DNA of 64,000 nt from Mangrovimicrobium sediminis (GTDB lineage Bacteria > Pseudomonadota > Gammaproteobacteria > Pseudomonadales > Halieaceae). The stretch is from contig NZ_SRLE01000006.1 of NCBI RefSeq assembly GCF_004745945.1, positions 248,001-312,000 of the forward strand, written 5' to 3'. The notes beneath the pieces were generated by a model. That model had not been told where the DNA came from. It saw only the letters and a program-made list of their open reading frames with translations, and did no database searches. Both the position numbers and the translations under genes were made by a program. Positions 21,430 through 30,021 of the stretch are shown here, one piece after another; position 1 is the stretch's first letter, and each line of letters starts with the position of its first letter.

Positions 21430-22177
21430 GTGCCTGTGCTCTGGTCCAGTCCCTGGCCAGAAGCGCCAGCCCTTCCAGGGTTCGAAAAGCACACTCACCC
21501 CGGAAGGGCTGACGCGTCTGTCCCAGCGGCAACGTTTTGGCTGAGAGTTTGCTACGAGGTCGGTTCACCACAGTCGGCCTGACAGCTCGGCTGTTGGCCG
21601 CTCCAGTCCGGCGCCCCTCCGGGGTGCCCTCGGTCGACCAGGAGCCTGGAAGCGCTGCGCTGTCTCCTGGCTCTCCCTCGGCGCCAGACGTGATTTCCGC
21701 GGCCAACAACCGCGCTGCCAGGCCTCGCATTGCGGCAGAGAGCAGATTCGGAGTTTCTGGCCGCCGGTCCGTGCACAGCGAAACGCGCTGCCGGCACCGA
21801 TAAGCCGTAGGTTCCTACAACGACCACACCTAGATCCCGGCTCTCTCTGGCTACCGGTCCAGGCAAAAAGCCAACCAACGTATCGCCAGCTTCGAGCCGC
21901 AAGTGCCGGGAGACGGGCGGGCGGAGCGCTCGCAAAAGACGCGCCGAGGAAGTGGAGCGAGACAGCTCGCTGGCTCGCGACCGACCGAGGGCACCCCGGA
22001 GGGGCGCGATCTTAAGAGCGCTCCGCCCGCGGGTCTCCCGGCAACCCTCGAAGCACACCGGAGCCTGCGGGCGATCACCGGTCGAGTAACACCGGCACGA
22101 GGCGGGAGCGGGCGGGGTCTGCCCCTGCCGCGACTGAGCTTTTGGAGCGTCAGGGGCAGACCCTGCCCGCACCTGCC
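21430..22177. repeat. Composite three-hairpin intergenic repeat, copy A
   Basis: A non-coding element that shares its parts and their order with 40752-41338. Hairpin 1: arms 21463-21480 and 21498-21515, loop TTCGAAAAGCACACTCA. Hairpin 2: arms 21905-21931 and 22016-22042, 25 of 27 positions paired, with an 84-base loop holding a small GCACCCC/GGGGCGC hairpin at 21991-22007. Hairpin 3: arms 22101-22127 and 22151-22177, 24 of 27 paired, loop core GCGACTGAGCTTTTGGAGC. Between hairpins 1 and 2, 21543-21599 resembles 40861-40918. There is also an inverted partial copy of the hairpin 2 loop at 21608-21686. Open frames here are on conflicting strands and look spurious. Function is unknown. Confidence 0.8.
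21608..21686 (-). repeat. Inverted partial third copy of the repeat core
   Basis: Read on the minus strand, this stretch aligns with the hairpin 2 loop of both copies, sharing GGAGACAGCG, AGCGCTT and the block GAGGGCACCCCGGAGGGGCGC in two parts. It lacks the 27-base hairpin 2 arms. Copy A therefore contains two opposed versions of the same core about 300 bases apart. Confidence 0.7.
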
Positions 22178-22200
22178 GAATGGCAAACCCTAAACCAAAC

Positions 22201-22233
22201 CAGCCAGCCAGCCGGCCGGCCGGCCGGCCGGCC
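22201..22233. repeat. Tetranucleotide tandem repeat
   Basis: About three units of GCCA followed by about five units of GCCG, ending against the T run of the rnpB terminator. GCCG repeats are partly self-complementary (GGCCGGCC). Such tracts can change length by slippage, but there is no gene here for that to switch. Confidence 0.8.
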
Positions 22234-22269
22234 AAAAAAAAGCCCCCGGGGCACAAAGCACCAGGGGGC
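22234..22269 (-). terminator. Rho-independent terminator of rnpB
   Basis: On the minus strand GCCCCC (22269-22264) pairs with GGGGGC (22247-22242) around an imperfect inner stem, and is followed by eight Ts (22241-22234). It lies just after the RNase P RNA 3' end. Confidence 0.8.
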
Positions 22270-22277
22270 CGTATTTT

Positions 22278-22628
22278 GTCGAGCCGGTCGATAAGCCGGG
22301 TTCTGTCTCGGACGATCATTCATCTGCGACAACTGTCACCAGTTGCCTGTAGCGACCTACCCGAATCCACCGCGGGCCACGGCACATGGATTCCTATTTG
22401 GTCTTGCTCCAGGTGGGGTTTACCATCGCCACCGCTGTTGCCAGCGATGCGGTGCGCTCTTACCGCACCATTTCACCCTTACCCGGCGAACCGGGCGGTA
22501 TACTTTCTGTTGCACTTTCCGTAGGCTCGCGCCCCCCAGGCGTTACCTGGCACCCTGCCCTGTGGAGCCCGGACTTTCCTCCCCCGCCCGCACTCGCGTG
22601 CCGCGGAAGCGATCGCCTGACCAGCTCG
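22278..22628 (-). ncRNA. rnpB: RNase P RNA, bacterial class A
   Basis: Catalytic RNA that trims tRNA 5' leaders, about 350 bases. On the minus strand it contains conserved blocks nearly identical to E. coli M1 RNA: GAGGAAAGTCCGGGCTCC, CAGGGTGCCAGGTAACGCC, GGGTAAGGGTGAAA, GGTAAGAGCGCACCG, GGTAAACCCCACC, GACCAAATAGG and the 3' AGAACCCGGCTTATCG. The 5' end GAGCTGGTC pairs with GACCGGCTC near the 3' end to form P1, which fixes the limits within a few bases. It is preceded by a promoter and followed by a terminator. Confidence 0.97.
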
Positions 22629-22635
22629 CGCGCAA

Positions 22636-22663
22636 GGTTAACAGGCGCGCAGGTGGCGCTCAA
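22636..22663 (-). promoter_or_regulatory. Probable rnpB promoter
   Basis: The minus strand has TTGAGC (22663-22658), 16 bases, then TTAACC (22641-22636). The predicted start is about 7 bases downstream, which matches the RNase P RNA 5' end near 22628. The -35 overlaps the last codons of rsmI. The -10 is a weak match. Confidence 0.5.
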
Positions 22664-23496
22664 CGCTGTTTTTCTTCCAGCAGGAAATCGTACAGCAGCT
22701 TCTTGCGCAGGCCGGTAATGTCCGCCACCACTGCGGCGGCACGTTTGGCCGGCAACTCCTCGGCCAGGCGCTTGAGCAGCGCGCCGGTGGCCTCGTCCAG
22801 CGCCTGTTCGCGCGGCGGGCAACCGGCCACCAGCAGCACGATCTCGCCGCGCTGCTGGTTGCTGTCCGCGGCCACCCAGGCGTGCAGCTCACCCAGGCTG
22901 TCGCGGCGCACGGTTTCGAAGGTCTTGGTGATCTCGCGCGCGAGCACCGCCTCGCGCTGGGCGCCGAAAGTCTCGGCCATGGCCGCCAGTGTCTCCAGTA
23001 CCCGGTGCGGGGCCTCGTAGAACACCAACGTGGCCGGCTGGGTGGCGAGTGCCTCCAGGCGCCCGCGGCGGGCACCCGCCTTGGCCGGCAGGAAACCCTC
23101 GAACTGGAAGCGGTCGGTGGGCAGGCCGCCCGCGCTGAGCGCGGCGATGGCGGCGCAGGGCCCGGGAATCGGCCGCACCGGGATCGACTCGGCCTGAGCG
23201 GCGCGGATCAGCGGGTAGCCGGGGTCGGAGATCAGCGGCGTTCCCGCGTCGGAGACCAGCGCGACCACACCGCCGCCGCGCAGCACCTCGAGAATGCGCT
23301 CGCGGGCGCGCTCATCGCTGTGCTCGTGATAAGCGACGGTAGCGGTGGTGACGCCGAAGTGCTGCAGCAGGCGGGCGCTGTGCCGGGTGTCTTCGGCGGC
23401 GATCAGGTCTGCCGCGCGCAGCACGTCCAGCGCGCGCGGCGAGAGGTCGCCGAGGTTGCCGATCGGCGTGGCGACAATGTACAACCCGGAGTCCAC
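22660..23496 (-). CDS. rsmI: RsmI, 16S rRNA 2'-O-methyltransferase for C1402
   Basis: Tetrapyrrole-methylase-fold enzyme that 2'-O-methylates cytidine 1402, the base whose N4 is methylated by RsmH (19674-20618). The 278-residue product starts LYIVATPIGNLGDLSPRAL. It has AAEDTRHSARLLQHFG near 33-48, the AdoMet-site VALVSDAGTPLISDPGYPL near 76-94 and FYEAPHRVLETL near 155-166. It is divergent from lpoA, as in E. coli (yraL / yraM). Confidence 0.97.
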   Translation of the reverse strand: MDSGLYIVATPIGNLGDLSPRALDVLRAADLIAAEDTRHSARLLQHFGVTTATVAYHEHSDERARERILEVLRGGGVVALVSDAGTPLISDPGYPLIRAAQAESIPVRPIPGPCAAIAALSAGGLPTDRFQFEGFLPAKAGARRGRLEALATQPATLVFYEAPHRVLETLAAMAETFGAQREAVLAREITKTFETVRRDSLGELHAWVAADSNQQRGEIVLLVAGCPPREQALDEATGALLKRLAEELPAKRAAAVVADITGLRKKLLYDFLLEEKQR

Positions 23497-23575
23497 GATT
23501 TCCCCTTATAATCAGGTCCCTGAATCCGCTGCGCCTCTGCGCGCACCGGCCCCTGAACAACCAGCGCAGGATAGC

Positions 23576-25387
23576 ATGACGGCCACCGCACACTCTCCTT
23601 CCCCCGTTCGCCAGCTGCGACACCTCGCACTGGGCGTGACTCTCGCCCTGCTCGGCGCCTGCGATACACCCGGCGGCGGACAGCGCCCGGACAGCGGCGT
23701 GGCCACCACGGTGGAGACTACACCGGGCAACTGGCAGGTAGAGAGCGAACGCCCGATAAGCCGGTACGAGATGGAGTTCGCCGCGGCGGAACAGGCGCTG
23801 CAGCAGTTCGACTGGATGCGCGCCGAAACCGCCCTGCTGCCCCTGAGCAGCCTGCCGCTGGATGCCGAGGACGGCGCGCGGCTGGCCTACCTGCGTGCGC
23901 GCATCGCCCACGTGCGCGGCCGCGAGGACGAAGCGCTCGCCGGCCTCGCCGCCCTTGAGGGGCAGCCGATATCAGACCCCCTGGCCTACAGCGTCTACAG
24001 CCTGCACCGTGAGATCCTGTCCCTGGTCGGGCGCAACCTGGAGAGCGCGCGACTGGGCGTCCCCGCCATGCTGCTCGCGCCGCAGCCGGAGCGCGAGGCG
24101 CTCAAGCAGGACATCTGGCTGGCCCTGCAGCGCTGCGACACCACCAGCATCGCCACCGCCCTGTCCACGGCGGAAGACCGCGTCTGGCAGGGCTGGCTGG
24201 AACTGGCCCTGCTGTCGCAGATCGAGCAGGGCGACCTGGGCGCATCGCTGTACGACTGGGAGACGAAATACCCCGCCCACCCGGCCAGCTACCCGCTGCC
24301 CGGCGGCCTAGAACAGCTGCAGCGCGACTCGCGCACGCCGCAGCGCGTCGCCCTGGTGCTGCCGCTGAGCGGCCGCCTGGCGCCGGCGGGCCGCGCCGTG
24401 CGCGACGGTTACCTGGCGAGCTACTACGCCGCACGGGCGACCGGGGCGGCCCCGGCACAGCTGCTTATCCTCGATACAGAGCGCTATCCCGGTGCCAGCG
24501 AAGCCTACCTGGACGCGGTCGCGCAGGGCGCGCAACTGGTTATCGGCCCCCTGCGCAAGGAAGCGGTGGCGGAGCTGGACGCACTGCCCGAGCGCCCGGT
24601 ACCGGTGCTCGCCCTGAACCGTATCGACACCCTGCCGCTGGAGGGCGCCGGCCCGCTGCTGCAACTGGCGCTGGCGCCGGAGGACGAGGTGCGTCGCCTG
24701 GCGGAGCTGGCCTTCGGCGAGGGCGCCCGCCGCGCCCTGCTGCTGCGCCCGGCCGGCGCGTGGGGCGACAAGCTCGAGGAGACCCTGGTTGCGCGTTGGC
24801 GCGAGCTGGGCGGCACTGTCGCCAACAGCGTGCGCTACACCGGCGCCGAAGAATACTCGGATGCGGTGAAATCCGGCCTGGACATCGCCGCCAGCGAGGA
24901 GCGCCGGCGGCGGGTGCGCGACATGCTCGCCAGCAACGTGGAATTCACCCCGCGCCGGCGCCAGGACATCGACGCGGTGTTTCTGCTCAGCCCGGGTCCC
25001 GACGAGGCGCGCGCCCTGAAGCCCCTGCTCGCCTTCCACTATGCTGGCGGCCTGCCGGCCTACGCCCCCTCCGGTGTCTACGGTGGCCAGCCGGACCCGC
25101 GCGACCGCGACCTCAACGGGCTGCGCCTGGTGGAGATTCCCTGGCTGCTCAGCGAGCCCTCCGCCCTGCACGCCGCCCTCGACGCCGCCGGCGACACCCG
25201 CTACCCGCGCCTGAACGCGCTGGGCGCGGACGCCTACCTGTTGCAGTCGCGCTTCGCCCAGGTACAGGCCGGCGACGGCGCGGTGCTGCGCGGCAACACC
25301 GGGCTGCTCACCCTGAACCCCGCCGCCCAGGTGGAACGCGACCTGCCGCTCGCCGAATTTGATCGAGGCCGACTCGTCCCGCGCTAG
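23576..25387 (+). CDS. lpoA: LpoA, outer membrane activator of penicillin-binding protein 1A
   Basis: Outer membrane lipoprotein that reaches through the wall to activate the synthase PBP1A. The frame is open from 23345, but that part overlaps rsmI; the ATG at 23576 gives 603 residues with a lipoprotein signal (ALLGAC, Cys near residue 28). The N-terminal part (about 50-240) is helical and TPR-like. The C-terminal part (from about VALVLPLSGRLAPAGRAVRDG, near 258) has the periplasmic-binding-protein fold of the LppC family. The neighbours yraN, diaA and dolP follow in the E. coli order. A TATAAT at 23507-23512 could be its -10, but no good -35 was seen. Confidence 0.93.
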   Translation: MTATAHSPSPVRQLRHLALGVTLALLGACDTPGGGQRPDSGVATTVETTPGNWQVESERPISRYEMEFAAAEQALQQFDWMRAETALLPLSSLPLDAEDGARLAYLRARIAHVRGREDEALAGLAALEGQPISDPLAYSVYSLHREILSLVGRNLESARLGVPAMLLAPQPEREALKQDIWLALQRCDTTSIATALSTAEDRVWQGWLELALLSQIEQGDLGASLYDWETKYPAHPASYPLPGGLEQLQRDSRTPQRVALVLPLSGRLAPAGRAVRDGYLASYYAARATGAAPAQLLILDTERYPGASEAYLDAVAQGAQLVIGPLRKEAVAELDALPERPVPVLALNRIDTLPLEGAGPLLQLALAPEDEVRRLAELAFGEGARRALLLRPAGAWGDKLEETLVARWRELGGTVANSVRYTGAEEYSDAVKSGLDIAASEERRRRVRDMLASNVEFTPRRRQDIDAVFLLSPGPDEARALKPLLAFHYAGGLPAYAPSGVYGGQPDPRDRDLNGLRLVEIPWLLSEPSALHAALDAAGDTRYPRLNALGADAYLLQSRFAQVQAGDGAVLRGNTGLLTLNPAAQVERDLPLAEFDRGRLVPR

Positions 25388-25421
25388 CTAGACTGTCCGT
25401 TCCCGGCAGGAGGGCGGACAC

Positions 25422-25781
25422 ATGGCCAATAGCGGCGCAGACCACGAAGCCAGGGCAGCCGACTGGCTGCAGCACCAGGGGCTGAAGATCCTGACGCGCA
25501 ACTACCGTTGCCGCTGCGGCGAGATCGACCTGGTCGCACGCGAGGGCCGGCAGATTGTGTTCGTCGAAGTGCGCGCACGCAGCAACCCGCGCTACGCCTC
25601 CGCCGCCGCCTCGGTGGGACGCGACAAGCAGCGCCGCCTGCTGCGCACGGCGCAGTATTTCCTGCAGCAGCACCCCGCACTGGCCCACCTGCCATGTCGA
25701 TTTGACGTGGTCGCCTTTGAGCCGCGACAATCCGAACCGGATGCGCCACCGCGCTGGATCAGGAGCGCGTTCACCGGCTGA
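25422..25781 (+). CDS. yraN: YraN, UPF0102 nuclease-fold protein
   Basis: Small protein (119 residues) of the UPF0102 family, which has a restriction-endonuclease-like fold and no settled function. The family pattern GEIDLVAREG (about 28-37) followed by IVFVEVRAR (about 41-49) is present. The usual lysine of the VEVK motif is arginine here. It starts 35 bases after lpoA with a strong AGGAGG site, in the usual lpoA-yraN-diaA-dolP order. Confidence 0.93.
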   Translation: MANSGADHEARAADWLQHQGLKILTRNYRCRCGEIDLVAREGRQIVFVEVRARSNPRYASAAASVGRDKQRRLLRTAQYFLQQHPALAHLPCRFDVVAFEPRQSEPDAPPRWIRSAFTG

Positions 25782-25806
25782 GCCCCACCCCAGGCAAAGG
25801 ACACAC

Positions 25807-26406
25807 TTGGACCACTACGAAATTATCGCCGAGCGCTTCCAGGGCGCCATCGAGCAGATCGCCATGTCCGTGGACCGGCTGGCGCAACCGCTGTCCCGCG
25901 GCAGCGAGGCCGCCTGCCAGGCCCTGCTCGAGGACCGCAAACTGCTGTGCTGCGGCGCCGGCCCGGGCGCGGCCCTGTGCCAGCTATTCGTCGCCGGCCT
26001 GCTCTCGCGAGTCGACCAGGAGCGCCCCGCCCTGCCCGCCTTCTGCCTCAACGCGGACGGCGCCACCCTCGCGGCGATCACCAGCGACAGCGGTCCGGGC
26101 GCTGCCTACGCGCGCCAGGTGCGCGCCCTGGGCCAGGACGGCGACATCCTGCTGCTGATCAGCAGCGGCGGCAACAACCCGAGCCTGGAACAGGCGGTGC
26201 GCGCGGCGCGCGAACGGAACATGCGGCTGATCGCCCTGTCGAACGACGCTGACACCTCCCTGCCCGGCATGCTCGGCGCCGGCGACGTGCTCATCGAAGT
26301 GGAGGGCAGCACCCGCTCGCGTGTCGTCGAGCTGCAGGTCATGGCCCTCAACACCCTTTGTCACTTGATCGAAAACGGCCTCTTCGGCGGCTTTAACCAG
26401 GATTGA
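25807..26406 (+). CDS. diaA: DiaA-like SIS-domain protein
   Basis: Member of the GmhA/DiaA phosphosugar-isomerase-fold family. In E. coli DiaA binds DnaA and promotes timely replication initiation. I choose the TTG at 25807 (reading DHYEIIAERFQGAIE), with AAAGGA 5 bases upstream, giving 199 residues; the frame further upstream overlaps yraN. The SIS domain includes LCCGAGPGAALCQLF near 49-63 and LLISSGGNNPSLEQAV near 118-133. Its place between yraN and dolP supports DiaA rather than heptose isomerase. Confidence 0.88.
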   Translation: MDHYEIIAERFQGAIEQIAMSVDRLAQPLSRGSEAACQALLEDRKLLCCGAGPGAALCQLFVAGLLSRVDQERPALPAFCLNADGATLAAITSDSGPGAAYARQVRALGQDGDILLLISSGGNNPSLEQAVRAARERNMRLIALSNDADTSLPGMLGAGDVLIEVEGSTRSRVVELQVMALNTLCHLIENGLFGGFNQD

Positions 26407-26412
26407 TACGCG

Positions 26413-26985
26413 ATGAACAAACTGTTGCCCGCCCTGCTCACCCTCGGCCTGCTCGCCCTGCCCGGCTGCGGATCGCTGCTCAGCAGCATGGACGCGGAGC
26501 CCATCGAGGAGGACGAGGGCGAGCGCACCATGGGTTACATGCTCGAGGACTACAACATCGAGACCAAGGCGATGGTCAACATCCACGCCGCCGACGAGGC
26601 CTATGACGAGGCGCACATCGTCGTGGTCAGTTACAACGGCTACGTGCTGCTGGCCGGGCAGGTGCCCAATGAGACCCTGAAGAACCGCGCCACCGACGTG
26701 GTGCGCAAGATTCGCGGCGTGCGTCGCATCTACAACGAACTGGAAATCGCCGCGCCCAGTTCCGGCATGACCCGCACCTCGGATTCCTGGATCACCACCA
26801 AGGTGAAGTCCTACATGCTGGGCAACCCGGACGTGCAGGGCTATCGGGTCAAGGTGGTCACGGAGAACGGCGTGGTGTTCCTGATGGGCCTGGCCACCCG
26901 CGCTGAAGTAGAGCGCATTGTCGACCAGGCCTCGAGCATCGGTGGCGTGCAGAAGGTCGTGAAGTTGTTCGAGTTGATCGACTAG
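26413..26985 (+). CDS. dolP: DolP-like lipoprotein with two BON domains
   Basis: Outer membrane lipoprotein (YraP/DolP) that in E. coli binds anionic phospholipid and helps envelope integrity and BamA function. The 190-residue product has a lipoprotein signal ending LPGC (Cys near 19). Two BON domains follow, about 45-112 (with NGYVLLAGQVPNETLKNRA) and about 122-190 (with ENGVVFLMGLATRAEVERI). It starts 6 bases after diaA and is convergent with rnhB. A GGAAGAGTGAG phrase near the rnhB stop is duplicated in the 55-base gap. Confidence 0.93.
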   Translation: MNKLLPALLTLGLLALPGCGSLLSSMDAEPIEEDEGERTMGYMLEDYNIETKAMVNIHAADEAYDEAHIVVVSYNGYVLLAGQVPNETLKNRATDVVRKIRGVRRIYNELEIAAPSSGMTRTSDSWITTKVKSYMLGNPDVQGYRVKVVTENGVVFLMGLATRAEVERIVDQASSIGGVQKVVKLFELID

Positions 26986-27040
26986 CCCGCGCTCAACGCT
27001 CTACCCGGGCCTGCGCTCACTCTTCCACAACAGTCCGGGC

Positions 27041-27637
27041 TCACTCTTCCAGCAGGGCCCGCACCGGCGCGAAGCTGCGCCGGTGCACCGGGGTCACGCC
27101 CAGGCGGCGCAATGCCTCCAGATGTTCGGCTGTCGGGTAGCCCTTGTGCCGGGCGAAGCCGTAGCCCGGGTACATCCCCTCCAATTCCACCAGCTCGTAG
27201 TCGCGCTGTACCTTGGCCAGGATCGAGGCGGCGGCAATCGCCGGCACGCGGTCGTCGCCCTTCACCACCGGCTCCGAGTGATAGTCCCAGCGCGGCAGGC
27301 GGTTGCCGTCCACCAGCACGTAGCCGGGCGCGGTAGACAACCCATCCACGGCGCGATGCATGGCCAGCAGCGAAGCCTGCAGGATATTCATGTCATCGAT
27401 CTCGGCGACGCTGGCGCGAGCCACGCACCAGGCCAGGGCGTGTTCACGGATCTCCAGGGCCAGCGCCTCGCGGCGCGCCTCGCTGAGTTTCTTGGAATCG
27501 CGCAGGCCGGGGATGGGACGCGCCGGGTCGAGGATTACCGCCGCCGCCACCACATCGCCCGCCAGGGGCCCGCGGCCGACTTCATCGACACCGGCGATGT
27601 CGGCGCCCTCGTAGTCGGGTGTGAACAGGTCAGCCAC
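27041..27637 (-). CDS. rnhB: RNase HII
   Basis: Endonuclease that removes ribonucleotides and RNA primers from DNA-RNA hybrids. The GTG at 27637 ([19 protein letters not shown]) gives 198 residues; GGAGGGA lies 5 bases before it. Codons further upstream belong to a shadow of lpxB. Catalytic motifs: [19 protein letters not shown] near 15-33, DSKKLSE near 47 and [15 protein letters not shown] near 121-135. It overlaps the last 8 bases of lpxB. In many gammaproteobacteria dnaE follows here; in this genome the operon ends at rnhB, facing dolP. Confidence 0.96.
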   Translation of the reverse strand: MADLFTPDYEGADIAGVDEVGRGPLAGDVVAAAVILDPARPIPGLRDSKKLSEARREALALEIREHALAWCVARASVAEIDDMNILQASLLAMHRAVDGLSTAPGYVLVDGNRLPRWDYHSEPVVKGDDRVPAIAAASILAKVQRDYELVELEGMYPGYGFARHKGYPTAEHLEALRRLGVTPVHRRSFAPVRALLEE

Positions 27638-28802
27638 CGACTCCCTCCGCCGTAGTCTCTCCCGCGACCAGGCGCAGCAGCTCGCGGGCACAGGTCGCGC
27701 CGAAATCGCAGCGCAGGTCCGCGCGCATACGGTTGAACGCCTCCAATTGCGTGTCCCGCGCCGGACCCGGTTCGAGCAACGGCAGCACAGCGTCTGCCAG
27801 CACCTGCGGTGTCGCGGCGTCCTGCAGGAACTCGGGCACCAGGTCACTCGCCGAAAGCACGTTGGGCAGGGCTGCCCAGGGGGTTTTCACCAGCCGCGAC
27901 ACCAGCCACCAGGACAGCCCGCCCATGCGATAGGCGACCACCATCGGTCGCCCCACCAGCATGGTCTCCAGGGTCGCAGTACCCGACGCCAGCAACACCG
28001 CATCCGCGGCTGCCATCGCCTCGCGGGCGCGGCCCTCGGTGACCGTCACCGGCAAGTCCGGGAACTGGGTCAGCAGCGGCGCCAGCTGTGCGGCGCGTTC
28101 AGGACTGGCCGCCGGCAGCACGAACTGCAGCGCCGGGACCGAATCGCGCAAGCGCTGAGCGGCCTGCAGGAACAGCGGTGCGAGGCGCGCCACCTCACCG
28201 CCGCGGCTGCCGGGGAGGATGGCCAGCAGCGGACCGGTATCGGTTAAACCCAGTGCACGCCGGGCGACGCCCGCATCGGCAGTATCGGCCATCTCGTCCG
28301 CCATCGGGTGGCCGACAAATACCGCGGGAATGCCATTGTCGGCGTAGATTTTCGTCTCGAAGGGGAACAGGCAGAGCATCAGGTCCACCGCGCGACCAAT
28401 ACCGCGTAGGCGGCCCTGGCGCCAGGCCCACACGGTGGGACTGACCAGGTGCGCGGTGCGTATGCCGCGCTCGCGCAGCTTGCGCTCCAGGCGCAGGTTG
28501 AAGTCCGGCGCGTCGACACCGAGGAACAGGTCCGGGGGATTGTCGCGGAAATGCCGGTACACGGCGCCGCGGATGCGCAGCAGTTCAGGCAGGCGCGCCA
28601 GCGGTTCGGTAAAACCCATCACCGACAGCCGCTCCATGGGAAACATCGAATCCAGCCCCTGGGCCTGCAGCAGAGGGCCGCCGATACCTTCGAGTTGCAC
28701 CCCGCAGCCCGACTCGCGCAGGGCGGACACCACGCTGGCGGCAAGGATATCGCCGGAGGCCTCGCCCGCCAGCACACCGATGCGCAGGGCGCGGGGGGAC
28801 AT
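27630..28802 (-). CDS. lpxB: LpxB, lipid A disaccharide synthase
   Basis: GT19 enzyme that joins UDP-diacylglucosamine and lipid X at the inner membrane. The 390-residue product has [17 protein letters not shown] near 9-25, [15 protein letters not shown] near 94-108, [17 protein letters not shown] near 125-141 and the C-terminal [21 protein letters not shown] near 274-294. It abuts lpxA and overlaps rnhB by 8 bases. Confidence 0.97.
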   Translation of the reverse strand: MSPRALRIGVLAGEASGDILAASVVSALRESGCGVQLEGIGGPLLQAQGLDSMFPMERLSVMGFTEPLARLPELLRIRGAVYRHFRDNPPDLFLGVDAPDFNLRLERKLRERGIRTAHLVSPTVWAWRQGRLRGIGRAVDLMLCLFPFETKIYADNGIPAVFVGHPMADEMADTADAGVARRALGLTDTGPLLAILPGSRGGEVARLAPLFLQAAQRLRDSVPALQFVLPAASPERAAQLAPLLTQFPDLPVTVTEGRAREAMAAADAVLLASGTATLETMLVGRPMVVAYRMGGLSWWLVSRLVKTPWAALPNVLSASDLVPEFLQDAATPQVLADAVLPLLEPGPARDTQLEAFNRMRADLRCDFGATCARELLRLVAGETTAEGVGG

Positions 28803-29573
28803 CTAGCGGACGATGCCCCGCTCCGAGGCGCGAATGGAGTCGATCAGCAACTGCACCTCGGGGGCTTCCTGGCGCATGCTCTCCAGGCGCTGCATGGCGA
28901 GGTCCAGGGTCAGGCCCTGGCGATAGACAATCTTGAACGCGCGGCGCAACTGGCTGATGGACTCGGCAGAAAAACCGCGCCGGCGCAGGCCCTCGGTGTT
29001 GATGGTCTTGGCCTCGGCGGGCGAGCCGGACACGGTCACATAGGCCGGAACGTCCTTGCCGATGGCCGTGCCCATACCGCTGAAGGCATGGGCGCCGATC
29101 TTGCAGAACTGGTGGACCAGGGTGTAACCGCTGAGGATGGCCCAGTCGCCAACGTGCACGTGGCCGGCCAGGGCGGTGTTGTTGACCAGGATGGTGTGAT
29201 CGCCGAGCACCGAGTCATGGCCGACATGGGCGTAGGCCATGATCAGGTTGTGGTTGCCGATGGTAGTCTCGGAGCGGTCCTGCACGGTGCCGCGGTGGAT
29301 GGTGACACCCTCGCGAATCACGTTGTGGTCGCCGATCACCAGGCGGGTGGGTTCGTTGGCGTACTTGAGGTCCGGCGTGGCCTCGCCGATGCTGGAGAAC
29401 TGGTAGATGTGGTTATTGGCACCGATGCGTGTGGGGCCGCGCACCACCACGTGTGGTTCGATGATGGTGCCCGGCCCGATCTCCACCTCCGGCCCGATCA
29501 TCGACCATGGCCCTACACTGACACCCTCGGCCAGTTTCGCGGCGGGATCGACGATGGCCGAGGCATGGATCAT
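28803..29573 (-). CDS. lpxA: LpxA, UDP-GlcNAc acyltransferase
   Basis: First enzyme of lipid A synthesis, a trimeric left-handed beta helix. It has 256 residues, with hexapeptide repeats across the first 180 residues or so (for example [20 protein letters not shown]). The catalytic-histidine region [19 protein letters not shown] lies near 116-134. The C-terminal helical domain includes [19 protein letters not shown] near 193-211. The start overlaps the fabZ stop by 4 bases. Confidence 0.97.
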   Translation of the reverse strand: MIHASAIVDPAAKLAEGVSVGPWSMIGPEVEIGPGTIIEPHVVVRGPTRIGANNHIYQFSSIGEATPDLKYANEPTRLVIGDHNVIREGVTIHRGTVQDRSETTIGNHNLIMAYAHVGHDSVLGDHTILVNNTALAGHVHVGDWAILSGYTLVHQFCKIGAHAFSGMGTAIGKDVPAYVTVSGSPAEAKTINTEGLRRRGFSAESISQLRRAFKIVYRQGLTLDLAMQRLESMRQEAPEVQLLIDSIRASERGIVR

Positions 29574-30001
29574 CGGTCAGCGCATAGAATCGTCGCAGAG
29601 GCGGCCATTTCACCATCGACGTCGGCGCTGACCTCGAACTTCCAGATACCGCGGCGCTCGGAGACGATCTTCGCGCGCAGCATGACGCGGTCGCCGGGGA
29701 TGATCGGGCGCTTGAAGCGCAGGTTGTCACAGCCCACGAAATAGTAGATCGAGCCGTCCGCCGGCGTCTTGTTCACGGTCTTGAAGCCGAGGATGCCGGC
29801 GGCCTGGGCCATCGCCTCGATCAGCAACACGCCGGGAAACACCGGCTTTTCCGGAAAATGTCCGTTGAAGAACGGCTCGTTGATGCTGATGTTCTTGTAG
29901 GCGACGATGGATTCGCCCTCGGTCAGCTCCACCACCCGGTCCACCAGCAGGAAGGGGTAGCGGTGCGGCAGGTATTTGCGAATCTCGTTGGTTTCCATCA
30001 T
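29570..30001 (-). CDS. fabZ: FabZ, 3-hydroxyacyl-ACP dehydratase
   Basis: Hot-dog-fold dehydratase of fatty acid elongation, which competes with LpxA and LpxD for 3-hydroxyacyl-ACP; this explains its place in the lpx group. The 143-residue product has the catalytic histidine in [13 protein letters not shown] near 11-23, the glutamate in [15 protein letters not shown] near 58-72, and [12 protein letters not shown] near 46-57. It begins MMET; either Met could start it. Confidence 0.97.
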   Translation of the reverse strand: MMETNEIRKYLPHRYPFLLVDRVVELTEGESIVAYKNISINEPFFNGHFPEKPVFPGVLLIEAMAQAAGILGFKTVNKTPADGSIYYFVGCDNLRFKRPIIPGDRVMLRAKIVSERRGIWKFEVSADVDGEMAASATILCADR

Positions 30002-30021
30002 GGGGAAGACAATTCCTTTGG

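Noticed and set aside
21430..22233. CRISPR array in the repeat-rich spacer
   Set aside because: The repeats are long, inverted and not evenly spaced, and there are no spacers or cas genes.
21302..22319. Overlapping open frames in the spacer between mraZ and rnpB
   Set aside because: They lie on both strands over inverted repeats, have no ribosome site or family features, and change with the repeat parts.
23507..23512. TATAAT before lpoA as a firm promoter
   Set aside because: No -35 hexamer at suitable spacing; it is mentioned only in the lpoA entry.
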